A DNA stretch of 64,000 nt from Buttiauxella sp. A111 (GCF_014189855.1 NZ_BJFN01000001.1:124001-188000); one strand, 5' to 3'. Counted from the first letter of the stretch, positions 42,612 through 51,776 are shown. Made by a program: numbers and translations. The notes: a model not told the origin generated them from the letters alone.

Positions 42612-42691
42612 ACATTGTCCGGGGCAACATTGCCGGACAACCGGGCTTAGCGCATTCTGATGACAATTCAGAGCGGCTGGAGGGGAAACAT

Positions 42692-43516
42692 ATGAAGCAA
42701 AATAACCATAATATTCAAGATGATATTCCTGGTGATAATGAAGAAATTCAATGTGTTGCTAAAAAAGACCCCAACTTTATGCTGTCACTGGCTCGCGGGC
42801 TGGAAGTGCTCAATGCCTTTACACCTCAGCGCCAGAGGCTAACTATCTCGCAGCTCAGCCAAAAAACGCAGATTTCCCGTGCAGCCGTGCGCCGCTGTCT
42901 TTACACCCTTGCCACGTTGGGGATGGTCCACAGCCCGGATGGTCGTAGCTATGAATTGCTGCCGCGTGTATTGACAGTAGGCTTTGCTTATCTTGCCGGA
43001 ACGCCGCTGGCGAAAGTGGCGCAGACCGCGCTGGATAATCTCAGCAAAACGCTTAACCACTCATGTTCTGTCGCCACCCTGGATGGTGACAACGTGTTGT
43101 ATATCGCCCGCACCGCTGTCGATAATTTAATGAGTATTGATATTGGCCGAGGCAGCCGCCTGCCTGCGTGGGCAACGTCAATGGGCCGGGTTTTGTTGAG
43201 TGCCTTACCGGAAGAAGAATTGGAAATTTATCTGGGGCGGGCAAAGTTGATGCGCTACACCCAACATACGGTTTCAAGCGTTGCGCAGTTACGCGAAGAA
43301 ATTGCGCGGGCTCGTCGCCAGGGTTATGCGATTAACGATCAACAACTGGAGATTGGTTTGCGGTCAGTTGCCGTACCCATGTTAGCTCGTGGCGGAAAAG
43401 TGGTTGCCGCGATGAATGTCGGCGTACCGGCGGCCGAAGTCAGCGTTGCGGAGATTCGCGCCAGTATTCTGCCGCCGTTACGACGCGCGGCGGCAGATTT
43501 GTCGATGTCACTTTAA
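42692..43516 (+). CDS. IclR-family regulator of the cat-ben genes (PcaR/PcaU/PobR group)
   Basis: 274-aa regulator. After a polar N-terminus (~28 aa), the winged helix reads LARGLEVLNAFTPQRQRLTI, SQLSQKTQISRAAVRRCLYT and LATLGMVHS; the effector domain contains LPAWATSMGRVLLSALPEEE and YAINDQQLEIGLRSVAVPM. These are the marks of the beta-ketoadipate-pathway IclR subgroup. Divergent from catB, it is predicted to control catBCA-benABCD through the boxes at 42549-42611, perhaps with muconate or a related intermediate as effector. LysR-type BenM/CatM usual in Acinetobacter is not present. SD GGAGGGG. Confidence 0.9.
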   Translation: MKQNNHNIQDDIPGDNEEIQCVAKKDPNFMLSLARGLEVLNAFTPQRQRLTISQLSQKTQISRAAVRRCLYTLATLGMVHSPDGRSYELLPRVLTVGFAYLAGTPLAKVAQTALDNLSKTLNHSCSVATLDGDNVLYIARTAVDNLMSIDIGRGSRLPAWATSMGRVLLSALPEEELEIYLGRAKLMRYTQHTVSSVAQLREEIARARRQGYAINDQQLEIGLRSVAVPMLARGGKVVAAMNVGVPAAEVSVAEIRASILPPLRRAAADLSMSL

Positions 43517-44049
43517 CGCATCTGATTTTTTGTCACGCGATAGAGCACATGCCGGCACAACGGCTGGCCTTTCTTGATGGCGGGATGGTCGAATTCTTCG
43601 CAACGACGCATGCCAATTTTTTCCATGACGCGTTGTGATTGCAGGTTTTCCAGCGCGGTAAAGGCGACGATTTCGTCCATTGCGTGTTGGTTGAAACCGA
43701 TCTCCAGCGCTTTTCGTGCTGCTTCAGGGGCATAACCTTTGCCCCAAAACGGTTTATCCAGACGCCAGCCAATTTCAATCACCGGAGAAAACGGCAATTC
43801 ATATCCCGGAATATTCAGGCCAACAAATCCCATAAACGCCCCGCTGCTTTTTTCTTCGACTGCCCATAAGCCCCAGCCTTTCTGGGCGAGGATGTGGTCA
43901 GCCGCCGTCACCATATTGTCGCTTTCCTCGCGTGTGCGCGTCGATGGGAAGTAACGCATGACGTCTGGATCGGCGTTCATTGCGGCAAACGGCTCGCGGT
44001 CACTGTGTTTCCACGGGCGTAAAATCAGGCGTTCGGTCTGGTATTCCAT
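43513..44049 (-). CDS. GNAT family N-acetyltransferase (RimJ/RimL-like)
   Basis: 178-aa acetyltransferase of the Acetyltransf_3 type. Visible: TERLILRPWKHSDREPFAAM, YFPSTRTREESDNM, VIEIGWRLDKPFWGKGYAPE (acetyl-CoA loop) and ALENLQSQRVMEKIGMRR. Substrate unknown; related proteins acetylate N-termini or small molecules. Start at the ATG 44047-44049 with AAGGAG 5 nt upstream; an in-frame GTG two codons earlier overlaps the Shine-Dalgarno. Lies 2 nt after ydcR on the same strand, so co-transcribed. Convergent with the iclR-type gene with a 4-nt overlap. Confidence 0.88.
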   Translation of the reverse strand: MEYQTERLILRPWKHSDREPFAAMNADPDVMRYFPSTRTREESDNMVTAADHILAQKGWGLWAVEEKSSGAFMGFVGLNIPGYELPFSPVIEIGWRLDKPFWGKGYAPEAARKALEIGFNQHAMDEIVAFTALENLQSQRVMEKIGMRRCEEFDHPAIKKGQPLCRHVLYRVTKNQMR

Positions 44050-44051
44050 GT

Positions 44052-45464
44052 TCACTCCTTTATTTGTTCTCGAATTAACCTGGCAAGCGTAATAACCGCA
44101 TGTTGTTCCCGTTCGTCTAAAGACCAGGAGGCATTCAGACGAAAATAGTTATGCCATGCGCCGCCAGTGGTAAACATTTTGCCTGGTGCAATGCTGATTT
44201 TGTGGGCAATGGCTTGCTCACTCAGCATGCTGGCGTCCATATATTCCGGTAATTCGACCCAGAGAAAATAGCCGCTTTCACTGTGGTGAATCTTTACCTC
44301 GCTGGGGAAATGCTGATGCAACGCCTGCCAGGTTTGCTGTTTGCGTTCAGCCAGAACACGCCGAAGTTTACGTAAGTGGGTGTCGTAACGCTTGGTCGCC
44401 AGATAATCAACCAGAGCCAGTTGCATGGGTGAGCTGGTGGAAAGTGTGCTCATTAATTGCAACTGCTGAATGCGGCGCGCATGTTTACCGGCTGCCACCC
44501 AACCGATGCGAAACCCCGCCACCAGGCATTTTGAAAAGGATGAACAATGCAATGTCATGCCTTGCTCGTCATACGCGCGAGCCGGTAATGGGCGTTCGCG
44601 CCCGAAGTACAATTCACTGTAAACATCATCTTCAATCAGTGTGACATTGTGCTGCTGTAATAGCGCAACGAGTTGTTGTTTCTTTGCAGGTGACAGTGTC
44701 ACGCCGAGAGGGTTTTGGCTGTTGGTCATCAACCAGCACGCTTTCACAGGATTGTCGTTGAGCGCCTGCTCCAGAGCGACCAGGTCAATACCATTTTCCG
44801 GATCGGTTGCCACCGACAGCGCCTTTAAGCGTAAGCGTTCCAGTGCCTGTAATGCGCCGTAGAAACAGGGGTTTTCAACAATAACCCAATCCCCTGGTTC
44901 GGTGACCGCTTGCAGGCTCAGATTAAGCGCCTCCAGTGCACCCGCAGTGATCACTATCTCCTCTGGTGACACCTGCATTCCCTGCTGCGCATAACGCCTG
45001 GAGATAGCATGTCGCAAGGCTTCGTTACCCGGCGGTAAGTTTTCAATCACGCTCATGGCGGTCGCAGTTTTGCTGACCGTCGCCAGCGAGCGGTTCAGTT
45101 GCGAAAGCGGAAATAAACGGGGGTCAGGGAATGCCGAGCCGAATGGCACGACCGTTGCGTCGCAACTGGCCTGCAACACATCAAAAATGTAGGTATTGAT
45201 ATCGACGGATTCGTCACGCGTCACTTTGGCAGGGACTGGAGCGCTACGCACGGCGGGTCGGGGAGCGACGTAATAGCCAGATTGTGGCCTCGCAACAATC
45301 ACGCCCTGACTTTCCAGCGTTTGATAAGCATGGCTGACGGTCATAAAACTCATGCCACTCATGGTTACCTGCTCGCGCAATGAGGGCAATTTATCCCCCG
45401 GCAGCCACGCGCCAAGAGCAATTTGGTCAATGATTTGCTGCGCAAGTTGTTGGTATTTTTTCAT
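44052..45464 (-). CDS. ydcR: YdcR, MocR-type PLP-dependent regulator
   Basis: 470-aa GntR-aminotransferase fusion. The N-terminal winged helix is visible (QQIIDQIALGAWLPGDKLPS, LREQVTMSGMSFMTVSHAYQ), followed by a class I aminotransferase-like domain with WLMTNSQNPLGVTLS, LIEDDVYSELYFG and the PLP lysine region HCSSFSKCLVAGFRIGW. Almost full-length match to E. coli YdcR. In E. coli it is adjacent to ydcS; here the same order and strand are kept, but ~9 kb of other genes lie between. ATG 45462-45464. Confidence 0.93.
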   Translation of the reverse strand: MKKYQQLAQQIIDQIALGAWLPGDKLPSLREQVTMSGMSFMTVSHAYQTLESQGVIVARPQSGYYVAPRPAVRSAPVPAKVTRDESVDINTYIFDVLQASCDATVVPFGSAFPDPRLFPLSQLNRSLATVSKTATAMSVIENLPPGNEALRHAISRRYAQQGMQVSPEEIVITAGALEALNLSLQAVTEPGDWVIVENPCFYGALQALERLRLKALSVATDPENGIDLVALEQALNDNPVKACWLMTNSQNPLGVTLSPAKKQQLVALLQQHNVTLIEDDVYSELYFGRERPLPARAYDEQGMTLHCSSFSKCLVAGFRIGWVAAGKHARRIQQLQLMSTLSTSSPMQLALVDYLATKRYDTHLRKLRRVLAERKQQTWQALHQHFPSEVKIHHSESGYFLWVELPEYMDASMLSEQAIAHKISIAPGKMFTTGGAWHNYFRLNASWSLDEREQHAVITLARLIREQIKE

Positions 45465-45712
45465 GGTTAACCGGTGTTTTTAGTCTAAGTATGACGGGGT
45501 ATATCAGCTACCTAAAAATACGCGATATTCATCAACTGTTATAGTTAAAAAACGCCTTTCTGTTTCAGCTCAAGGTGACACACCGGATTACCCTCCTCGT
45601 TAAATTGATTATCCTATAAACAGGATTAACTGTCTTATTTTTAGCCATTGTCGTGAATTTACGATGTGATTATGCTTCGACACTGTAGTTATCGCTTGGC
45701 CATTCACACAAA

Positions 45713-47266
45713 ATGACGACCCAATCCTGGTACATGACTTCTCCCGGTAAACAAAAACTTCTCCTGCTGACGATCTTTCTTCTGACGTTTATTGAGCTGC
45801 TTCAGGCGGGTATGGTGGCCTTCGCATCCGGCCCCATTCTGGGCGAAACCGGCACATCGCCTCAGGAATACAGCTTCACTATCGCCAGTTATGCTTGCGT
45901 TGCTATTGTCATGATCTCGAAGCAGCGCTGGATTGTTGAACGAACCGGATGGCGGTTCTACATTGCTGTTTCGCTCTTTATATTTTGCATCGGCTCGGGG
46001 GTTTGTTCACAAAGTCAGACCTACTCCAGCTTTCTTGTTGGACGCATTTTGATGGCTATCGGCGGTGCTTCGTTTCTTACTGGTGCCAGAGTCATGGTCA
46101 ATCTTTTACCCCCAAGCCCCCTGCGGTTTTCGGGTGTCAGAGCCTTTGCCACCGGGCTGGGAGCTGGCACCGCACTTGCTCCCTTCCTCGCCTCACTTGC
46201 GGTCAGTGACGATACCTGGTCGGGGATTTTTATCATTTTGATTGGCGTTGCAGCGGTGACATTTATCAGCGCCAGCCTATGCTTACCGGACGAAGTCCCC
46301 GACAGCGAGCTAAAAAGCCAGTCTCACCCATTTCTTTTAATATCGCTCTCGGCGGGGGCATTTACCGTGCTGTGGGTTTTACAGCAGTCTAACTATAATT
46401 TTTACAGCAACCTGCTGATTCTGTGCATTATTGCCATCACCGGATTGAGTGCGTTGTATTACTTTTTCTCCAGTATGGTGCGTTTTAACGGTGTTCCGTT
46501 GTTGATGGTGAAAGAGCTGTTTTCAAACCGCCATTATATGGTGGGGATTATTCTTTTCTCGTTTTGCTATCTGATGATTGGCCTTAATAACTATCTTATT
46601 CCGCAACTTTTACAAGGTGGAATGGGCTATAGCTGGAATTCAATTGGTACCTGGTATTCGGTTGGGCTGTCATCAGCACTGGTGGTATGGTTGGGCATGA
46701 GCCTGGTTTTGCCCAAGCGACCAGGGGCGAAGAAATTTTTTGTAGCGGGATTTTTGTCGTTGGCGGTTTATGCAGGATTAATGAGTGAGCTGGCACCGAA
46801 TGCCAGTTTAATCGGTAATATTCTCCCTGCATTGCTGTTTAACGGCGTCTTTATCATGATGGTGATGGCGACAACTGCCATGCAAACCTTTCGGGAAGTT
46901 CAGCACAACGAAACCGTGTTTTCCCACGCCAACCAGATTAAAAACATGGCAGCCCAGTTTTCCACAGCATTAGGGATCAGTATTGCGACGGTCGGCATGC
47001 AATGGCGGGAGACGCTGCACTTCAGCATACTCAATACGTTTATCACGCCTTACAATCCAGCTTATCGGGAAACGCTCGCTAAAGTTAGCCAGATCTATGC
47101 CAACAGTGTTGGCACTTCGCAGGCGAACGATATGGCGTTAGCCTGGATTGCCCTACAGGTTAAACAGCAGGCCATCATCCTTGCCAGTCTCGATTTTTAT
47201 CACATCATTTTTTGCTGCGGACTGGTCATAGCCCTGATAATGGGCATCCAGAAAATGATGCGCTAG
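45713..47266 (+). CDS. MFS transporter, DHA2/EmrB-like
   Basis: 517-aa major facilitator with about 14 hydrophobic segments. Features: FIELLQAGMVAFASGPILGE in TM1, GRILMAIGGASFLTGARVMV (motif in TM4-5) and a long C-terminal tail containing an amphipathic helix. Distant from characterised EmrB/QacA members; substrate not assignable. Upstream stops exclude a longer frame; no good Shine-Dalgarno is seen before ATG 45713, and ATG 45737 is an alternative. Next gene is a LysR regulator in the same direction 36 nt away, a likely control partner. Confidence 0.85.
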   Translation: MTTQSWYMTSPGKQKLLLLTIFLLTFIELLQAGMVAFASGPILGETGTSPQEYSFTIASYACVAIVMISKQRWIVERTGWRFYIAVSLFIFCIGSGVCSQSQTYSSFLVGRILMAIGGASFLTGARVMVNLLPPSPLRFSGVRAFATGLGAGTALAPFLASLAVSDDTWSGIFIILIGVAAVTFISASLCLPDEVPDSELKSQSHPFLLISLSAGAFTVLWVLQQSNYNFYSNLLILCIIAITGLSALYYFFSSMVRFNGVPLLMVKELFSNRHYMVGIILFSFCYLMIGLNNYLIPQLLQGGMGYSWNSIGTWYSVGLSSALVVWLGMSLVLPKRPGAKKFFVAGFLSLAVYAGLMSELAPNASLIGNILPALLFNGVFIMMVMATTAMQTFREVQHNETVFSHANQIKNMAAQFSTALGISIATVGMQWRETLHFSILNTFITPYNPAYRETLAKVSQIYANSVGTSQANDMALAWIALQVKQQAIILASLDFYHIIFCCGLVIALIMGIQKMMR

Positions 47267-47302
47267 TTATACTAACCGGGCTTTTTTATCAGGTGGCTGC
47301 GA

Positions 47303-48223
47303 ATGGACTTTAACGATCTTTACTATTTTTATCTTATTGCAGAACACTGCGGTTTTACCCGCGCGGAAAAAGTTTCCGGAATAACCAAATCATTGCTGAG
47401 TCGCCGTGTGGCCCATCTGGAAGATCGCCTTAAAGTCAGGCTTATCCAGCGCAGTACTCGTAGTTTCGCACTGACCGAGGCGGGTAGATTATTGTATGGG
47501 CATGCTGCGGAGATGGTCAAAGAAGGAAATGCGGCGTATGACTCGCTGTCCAATCACGTGACTCAGCCCTCTGGCGTCATCCGCATTAGCAGCCCATCAG
47601 TGCTGGCGCAGTATCATCTCGCACCGATTCTTCCTGGATTTATGTCCGCATTTCCTCTGATTCAGGTTTATCTTGATGCGACGGACCGCCCTGTGCAGGT
47701 GATAGAAGAACGAATCGATCTTGCGCTTCGTGCGCACCGTTTAATTGATAGCGAGCCAGGTTTGATTGTTCGAACACTGGCAACTAGCCATTTAAAATTA
47801 GTTGCCAGCCCGGCGTTTCTCGCCAGAGAAGGCCTTCCTGAAACGCTCAAACAACTGGCAAATATGAGCACTATCAGCTCAGTAATGGACAGAGAAGAAG
47901 GCGAGCTTAAATGGGAACTGGAAAACGCACAGCGGCAAGTCGTTACGATTAAACATCGGCCGGTACTGTTTTGCCTCAACCCAAGAGTGCAACTTGAAGC
48001 CGCCATTCAGGGGATTGGTATTGGATTAATTCCAAAATCCATCTCCAGCCAGGCTGTTTCAGAAGGGAAACTGGTGCATGTTTTGCCAGAGTGGTCCACG
48101 CACAATCACATTATTCATGCCGTCTTCCCAAGTAGAAAGCATATGAACCGAGCCGTACGCGCCTTCCTGGACTATTTAGTGGAACACCTTCCTGGAACCC
48201 TGGAGAACAACCTTAAAAGTTGA
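47303..48223 (+). CDS. LysR-family transcriptional regulator
   Basis: 306-aa LTTR. N-terminal helix-turn-helix FNDLYYFYLIAEHCGFTRAE, KVSGITKSLLSRRVAHLEDR, LKVRLIQRSTRSFALTEAG; effector domain from ~90 (IRISSPSVLAQYHLAPILPG, GIGIGLIPKSISSQAV). Resembles the CrgA/DsdC-type group that often controls adjacent oxidoreductases or transporters. It follows the MFS gene by 36 nt in the same orientation and precedes the oxidase operon by 149 bp; either could be its target. Confidence 0.88.
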   Translation: MDFNDLYYFYLIAEHCGFTRAEKVSGITKSLLSRRVAHLEDRLKVRLIQRSTRSFALTEAGRLLYGHAAEMVKEGNAAYDSLSNHVTQPSGVIRISSPSVLAQYHLAPILPGFMSAFPLIQVYLDATDRPVQVIEERIDLALRAHRLIDSEPGLIVRTLATSHLKLVASPAFLAREGLPETLKQLANMSTISSVMDREEGELKWELENAQRQVVTIKHRPVLFCLNPRVQLEAAIQGIGIGLIPKSISSQAVSEGKLVHVLPEWSTHNHIIHAVFPSRKHMNRAVRAFLDYLVEHLPGTLENNLKS

Positions 48224-48372
48224 TGTGAAATCCAAAATTCATTCATACCTTTTTGGGGAAGAACTCCAGGAAGACTAAAACTGTTATAGCTTTATGGTGG
48301 CAGTCTGTTCCTACAACCCAGATGTGGCGCGGCTTACAATCGAATCGAATAAATATTTATGCGGAGTACTGC

Positions 48373-49773
48373 ATGTTCGATTTAGACGCTTTTCATCTGG
48401 CAAGGATCCAATTCGCTTTTACGGTCTCCTTCCATATTATTTTCCCGGCCATCACCATTGGGCTTGCCAGTTATCTGGCGGTGCTTGAAGGGTTGTGGCT
48501 GAAATCAAAAAATCCCGTTTATCGCTCGCTTTACGATTTTTGGTCGAAGATATTCGCCGTTAACTTTGGCATGGGCGTGGTGTCCGGCCTGGTGATGGCG
48601 TATCAGTTTGGCACCAACTGGAGCGGTTTTTCGCAGTTTGCGGGCAGCATTACCGGGCCGCTACTGACTTATGAAGTCCTGACGGCCTTTTTCCTGGAAG
48701 CTGGTTTCCTTGGCGTCATGCTATTTGGCTGGAAGCGCGTGGGGCCTGGGCTGCATTTCTTTGCTACTTGTATGGTCGCGCTGGGCACGTTGATGTCCAC
48801 TTTCTGGATCCTGGCGTCCAATAGCTGGATGCAGACACCGCAAGGGTTTGAAATCCTCAATGGGCAGGTGGTACCGGTCGACTGGTTCGCGGTGATATTT
48901 AACCCGTCATTCCCTTATCGCCTGTTGCATATGACGGTGGCGGCATTTCTGAGTAGTGCGTTTTTTGTTGGGGCCTCTGCGGCCTGGCATTTGTTGCGCG
49001 GTAATAAAACTCCGGCGATTAAAACGATGTTTTCGATGGCCTTATGGATGGCGTTAATCGTCGCCCCGTTACAGGCGATGATTGGTGACATGCATGGCCT
49101 GAATACCCTGAAGCATCAACCTGCGAAAATTGCCGCTATTGAAGGGCACTGGGAAAATATACCAGGCGAACCCACGCCACTTTTGCTGTTTGGCTGGCCA
49201 GATATGGAGCAAGAACGCACGCGTTACGGGCTGGAAATCCCGGCGCTCGGCAGCCTGATCCTCACCCATAGTCTGGATAAACAAGTCCCGGCGCTTAAAG
49301 AGTTCCCGAAAGAAGACCGGCCAAATTCCACCATGGTGTTCTGGTCATTCCGCATTATGGCGGGGCTTGGCATGCTGATGATTCTGGCTGGCGTGTTCAG
49401 CTTGTGGTTGCGTTATCGCGACCGTTTGTATGACAGCCGCCCGTTCCTGAAATTTATGTTGTGGATGGGTCCGTCCGGGCTGATTGCCATTCTTGCCGGT
49501 TGGGTGACCACGGAAGTTGGCCGCCAACCGTGGGTGGTGTATGGCTTGCTGCGCACCAAAGATGCGGTTTCAGCGCATGGAAATTTGCAGATGAGCATCA
49601 GTCTGTTGACCTTCTTTGTGGTGTACATGTCGGTGTTTGGCGTGGGCTACAGCTATATGATTCGCCAAATCAAAAAAGGCCCGCAGCCGTTTAATGACGA
49701 CACGCCGCCAGCACACGGTACCCCTTCTCGCCCGCTTTCAGCGGTATCAGAAACCACCGAGGAGTTACGCTAA
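48373..49773 (+). CDS. cioA: CioA, cytochrome bd-type (cyanide-insensitive) quinol oxidase subunit I
   Basis: 466-aa subunit I with nine hydrophobic helices, binding hemes b558, b595 and d and carrying the quinol site. It is the short-Q-loop CIO type: the loop after GDMHGLNTLKHQPAKIAAIE, with HWENIPGEPTPLLLFGWPDM, lacks the ~60-residue insertion of E. coli CydA. Conserved WVTTEVGRQPWVVYGLLRT near the C-terminal helix. Start ATG 48373 (MFDLDAFHLAR) with GGAG 7 nt upstream; the frame open from 48253 adds 40 residues without support. Overlaps cioB by one base (TAATG). Confidence 0.93.
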   Translation: MFDLDAFHLARIQFAFTVSFHIIFPAITIGLASYLAVLEGLWLKSKNPVYRSLYDFWSKIFAVNFGMGVVSGLVMAYQFGTNWSGFSQFAGSITGPLLTYEVLTAFFLEAGFLGVMLFGWKRVGPGLHFFATCMVALGTLMSTFWILASNSWMQTPQGFEILNGQVVPVDWFAVIFNPSFPYRLLHMTVAAFLSSAFFVGASAAWHLLRGNKTPAIKTMFSMALWMALIVAPLQAMIGDMHGLNTLKHQPAKIAAIEGHWENIPGEPTPLLLFGWPDMEQERTRYGLEIPALGSLILTHSLDKQVPALKEFPKEDRPNSTMVFWSFRIMAGLGMLMILAGVFSLWLRYRDRLYDSRPFLKFMLWMGPSGLIAILAGWVTTEVGRQPWVVYGLLRTKDAVSAHGNLQMSISLLTFFVVYMSVFGVGYSYMIRQIKKGPQPFNDDTPPAHGTPSRPLSAVSETTEELR

Positions 49774-50786
49774 TGGGCGTTGATCTGTCAGTCATTTGGT
49801 TTGTGATTATTGTATTTTCCACCCTGATGTACATCGTGATGGACGGTTTTGATCTCGGTATCGGTATCCTGTTCCCGTTTGTCCGTGATGCAGAAGATCG
49901 CGATGTCATGGTCAACAGTGTCGCGCCTGTGTGGGACGGCAATGAAACCTGGTTGGTGTTAGGCGGTGCGGCCTTGTTCGGCGCCTTCCCGCTGGCTTAC
50001 GCGGTGATTGTCGATGCGTTAACGATTCCACTGACGCTAATGCTGCTTGGGCTAATCTTCCGAGGTGTGGCCTTTGAGTTCCGCTTTAAAGCCACGCCTG
50101 GGCATCGCCCCTTCTGGGATAAGGCGTTTATCGGTGGCTCAATCGTCGCGACATTTTGCCAGGGCATTGTGGTTGGCGCGGTTATCTCTGGTTTTCCGGT
50201 CACCGGGCGTGCTTTTAGCGGCTCGCAGCTCGACTGGATAACGCCGTTTAATCTGTTCTGCGGCATCGGTCTGGTGGTGGCCTATGCGCTGCTGGGCGCC
50301 AGTTGGCTGGTGATGAAAAGTGAAGATCCTCTGCTCAAAACCATGCGTAAACTGATGAAGCCACTGCTGATTGTGATGCTTGTGATCATCGCGGTTATCA
50401 GTATCTGGACGCCACTTGCACATCCGCAAATTGCAACACGCTGGTTTAGCCTGCCGAATCTTTACTTCCTGTTGCCGGTGCCGTTACTGGTGCTGGTGTG
50501 CAGCGCCTTGATATGGTCGTCAGTGGGTCGCGAAAACAGCTGGCACAGCACACCTTTTTTGCTGACATTGGGGTTGATTTTCCTCGGCTTTAGCGGGTTG
50601 GGTATCAGCATTTGGCCGTATCTGATCCCGCCGTCAATTACACTTTGGCAGGCTGCTGCACCGCCGCAAAGCCAGGGATTTATGCTGGTGGGTGCGCTGT
50701 TTATCATCCCGATTATTTTGGTTTACACCTTCTGGAGTTATTACGTTTTCCGCGGAAAAGTACAGCATGGTGAGGGGTATCACTGA
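49773..50786 (+). CDS. cioB: CioB, cytochrome bd-type quinol oxidase subunit II
   Basis: 337-aa membrane subunit with about eight or nine helices. Family blocks: FSTLMYIVMDGFDLGIGILF, VWDGNETWLVLGGAALFGAF, PLTLMLLGLIFRGVAFEFR and SLPNLYFLLPVPLL. Forms the heterodimer with CioA. Coupled on both sides: TAATG with cioA, TGATG with the small DUF2474 gene. Confidence 0.94.
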   Translation: MGVDLSVIWFVIIVFSTLMYIVMDGFDLGIGILFPFVRDAEDRDVMVNSVAPVWDGNETWLVLGGAALFGAFPLAYAVIVDALTIPLTLMLLGLIFRGVAFEFRFKATPGHRPFWDKAFIGGSIVATFCQGIVVGAVISGFPVTGRAFSGSQLDWITPFNLFCGIGLVVAYALLGASWLVMKSEDPLLKTMRKLMKPLLIVMLVIIAVISIWTPLAHPQIATRWFSLPNLYFLLPVPLLVLVCSALIWSSVGRENSWHSTPFLLTLGLIFLGFSGLGISIWPYLIPPSITLWQAAAPPQSQGFMLVGALFIIPIILVYTFWSYYVFRGKVQHGEGYH

Positions 50787-50908
50787 TGAAACAGACGGGT
50801 ATGCGTTTGATGTGGATGGTAGTGTTGTGGGGCGGCAGTGTTTTAGCACTGACCGCCGTTGGGATGGGTTTTCGGCTGCTGATGAATGCAGCCGGTTTCC
50901 GCTCTTAA
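50786..50908 (+). CDS. Small DUF2474 membrane peptide of the cio operon (40 aa)
   Basis: 40-codon gene too short for many gene callers. Product MKQTGMRLMWMVVLWGGSVL with ALTAVGMGFRLLMNAAGFRS as the second half: one transmembrane helix with a basic N-terminus. It fits the DUF2474 peptides found directly after cioAB, plausibly analogous to CydX/CydH stabilising subunits of bd oxidases. Starts inside the cioB stop (TGATG) and has GTGAGGGG upstream. Confidence 0.85.
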   Translation: MKQTGMRLMWMVVLWGGSVLALTAVGMGFRLLMNAAGFRS

Positions 50909-50909
50909 C

Positions 50910-51776
50910 TTAGTGGGCCAACACGCCGTTGGCCGCACTCATATAACGCAGTGAGAAATAGACTCTGTCCTGCCCTTGCGGGACAGGTGTTTCCAGCCAT
51001 TTTTGTTGATATGCCGCGGGTGCTGGAGTCGCTTTAAACGTCCTGGACTGTTTGTCCTGACGGAACAGTTCGATAACCTTCCCGGCGCTGGGCGCTTGCA
51101 GATACAACGCCCGCTCAGCCTCCGTCAGCATCTGCGTTCCCGCACCATCTTGCACCCAGACTTTTACGCCGCTATGGCTCAAGGTCGTGACCCATTTGCG
51201 GTATGAATCAGGCGTCATGTTTCCGGCAAAGAAGCTACTGACCGCAACGGGTTTATCCGCAACGGCGGCCAGCGACAAACGCGTTTTCTTCATCCAGTCT
51301 TCTGCTAACCGTTGCATTTGTGGGTCGCGCCAGCGCCGATCATCGAGTTCACTGCTGATATACCAGCCAGATATCGACTGCGCACCCAACACGTCTACCC
51401 AGCGCTTTGCCACCGCTACATCATTAGCGCGCAAGTGGTTGAGGTAGTTTTCAAGTGCCGGACCAGGCTGTTTTTGCCGCTCAAAAAACTGGCTATCTGC
51501 CGCCAGACCGATAACCAGCTTCAGGCCGCCAGAAAGAGCAAGTTGCGCTTTATGCTCAAGCCAGGCGCGACATTCCCCGCCAGTGAAAGCCTCGTCGTAA
51601 CGGCTCCACTGCAATACCAGCGTATCAATTCCCTGCCCTTTGAGTTGACTCAACACATGTTGCCACTGCGCGTCGGAGACGGTGGTATCGCGCAGTTGCG
51701 GTTGATACATCACTGCATTCATGGCATTGGCAGTCGGGGCTGCCAGAAGCAACGTGGTTAAAAGGATTTTCATCAT
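50910..51776 (-). CDS. ybcH: YbcH-like periplasmic protein of the nfr system (DUF4434)
   Basis: 288-aa secreted protein with signal peptide (KILLTTLLLAAPTANA). The mature part resembles a TIM-barrel glycosidase-like fold (DUF4434): VLSQLKGQGIDTLVLQWSRY, GLKLVIGLAADSQFF, ISGWYISSELDD and WVQDGAGTQML. It may trim or process the NfrB-made glycan, but no activity is known to me. Start overlaps the nfrA stop by one base (TAATG). Last gene of nfrB-nfrA-ybcH; convergent with the cio operon with a 1-nt gap. Confidence 0.85.
   Translation of the reverse strand: MMKILLTTLLLAAPTANAMNAVMYQPQLRDTTVSDAQWQHVLSQLKGQGIDTLVLQWSRYDEAFTGGECRAWLEHKAQLALSGGLKLVIGLAADSQFFERQKQPGPALENYLNHLRANDVAVAKRWVDVLGAQSISGWYISSELDDRRWRDPQMQRLAEDWMKKTRLSLAAVADKPVAVSSFFAGNMTPDSYRKWVTTLSHSGVKVWVQDGAGTQMLTEAERALYLQAPSAGKVIELFRQDKQSRTFKATPAPAAYQQKWLETPVPQGQDRVYFSLRYMSAANGVLAH

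Noticed and set aside
48253-48372. 40-residue N-terminal extension of CioA
   Set aside because: Lacks family similarity and a ribosome site; the ATG at 48373 matches the known start MFDLDAFHLARIQF.
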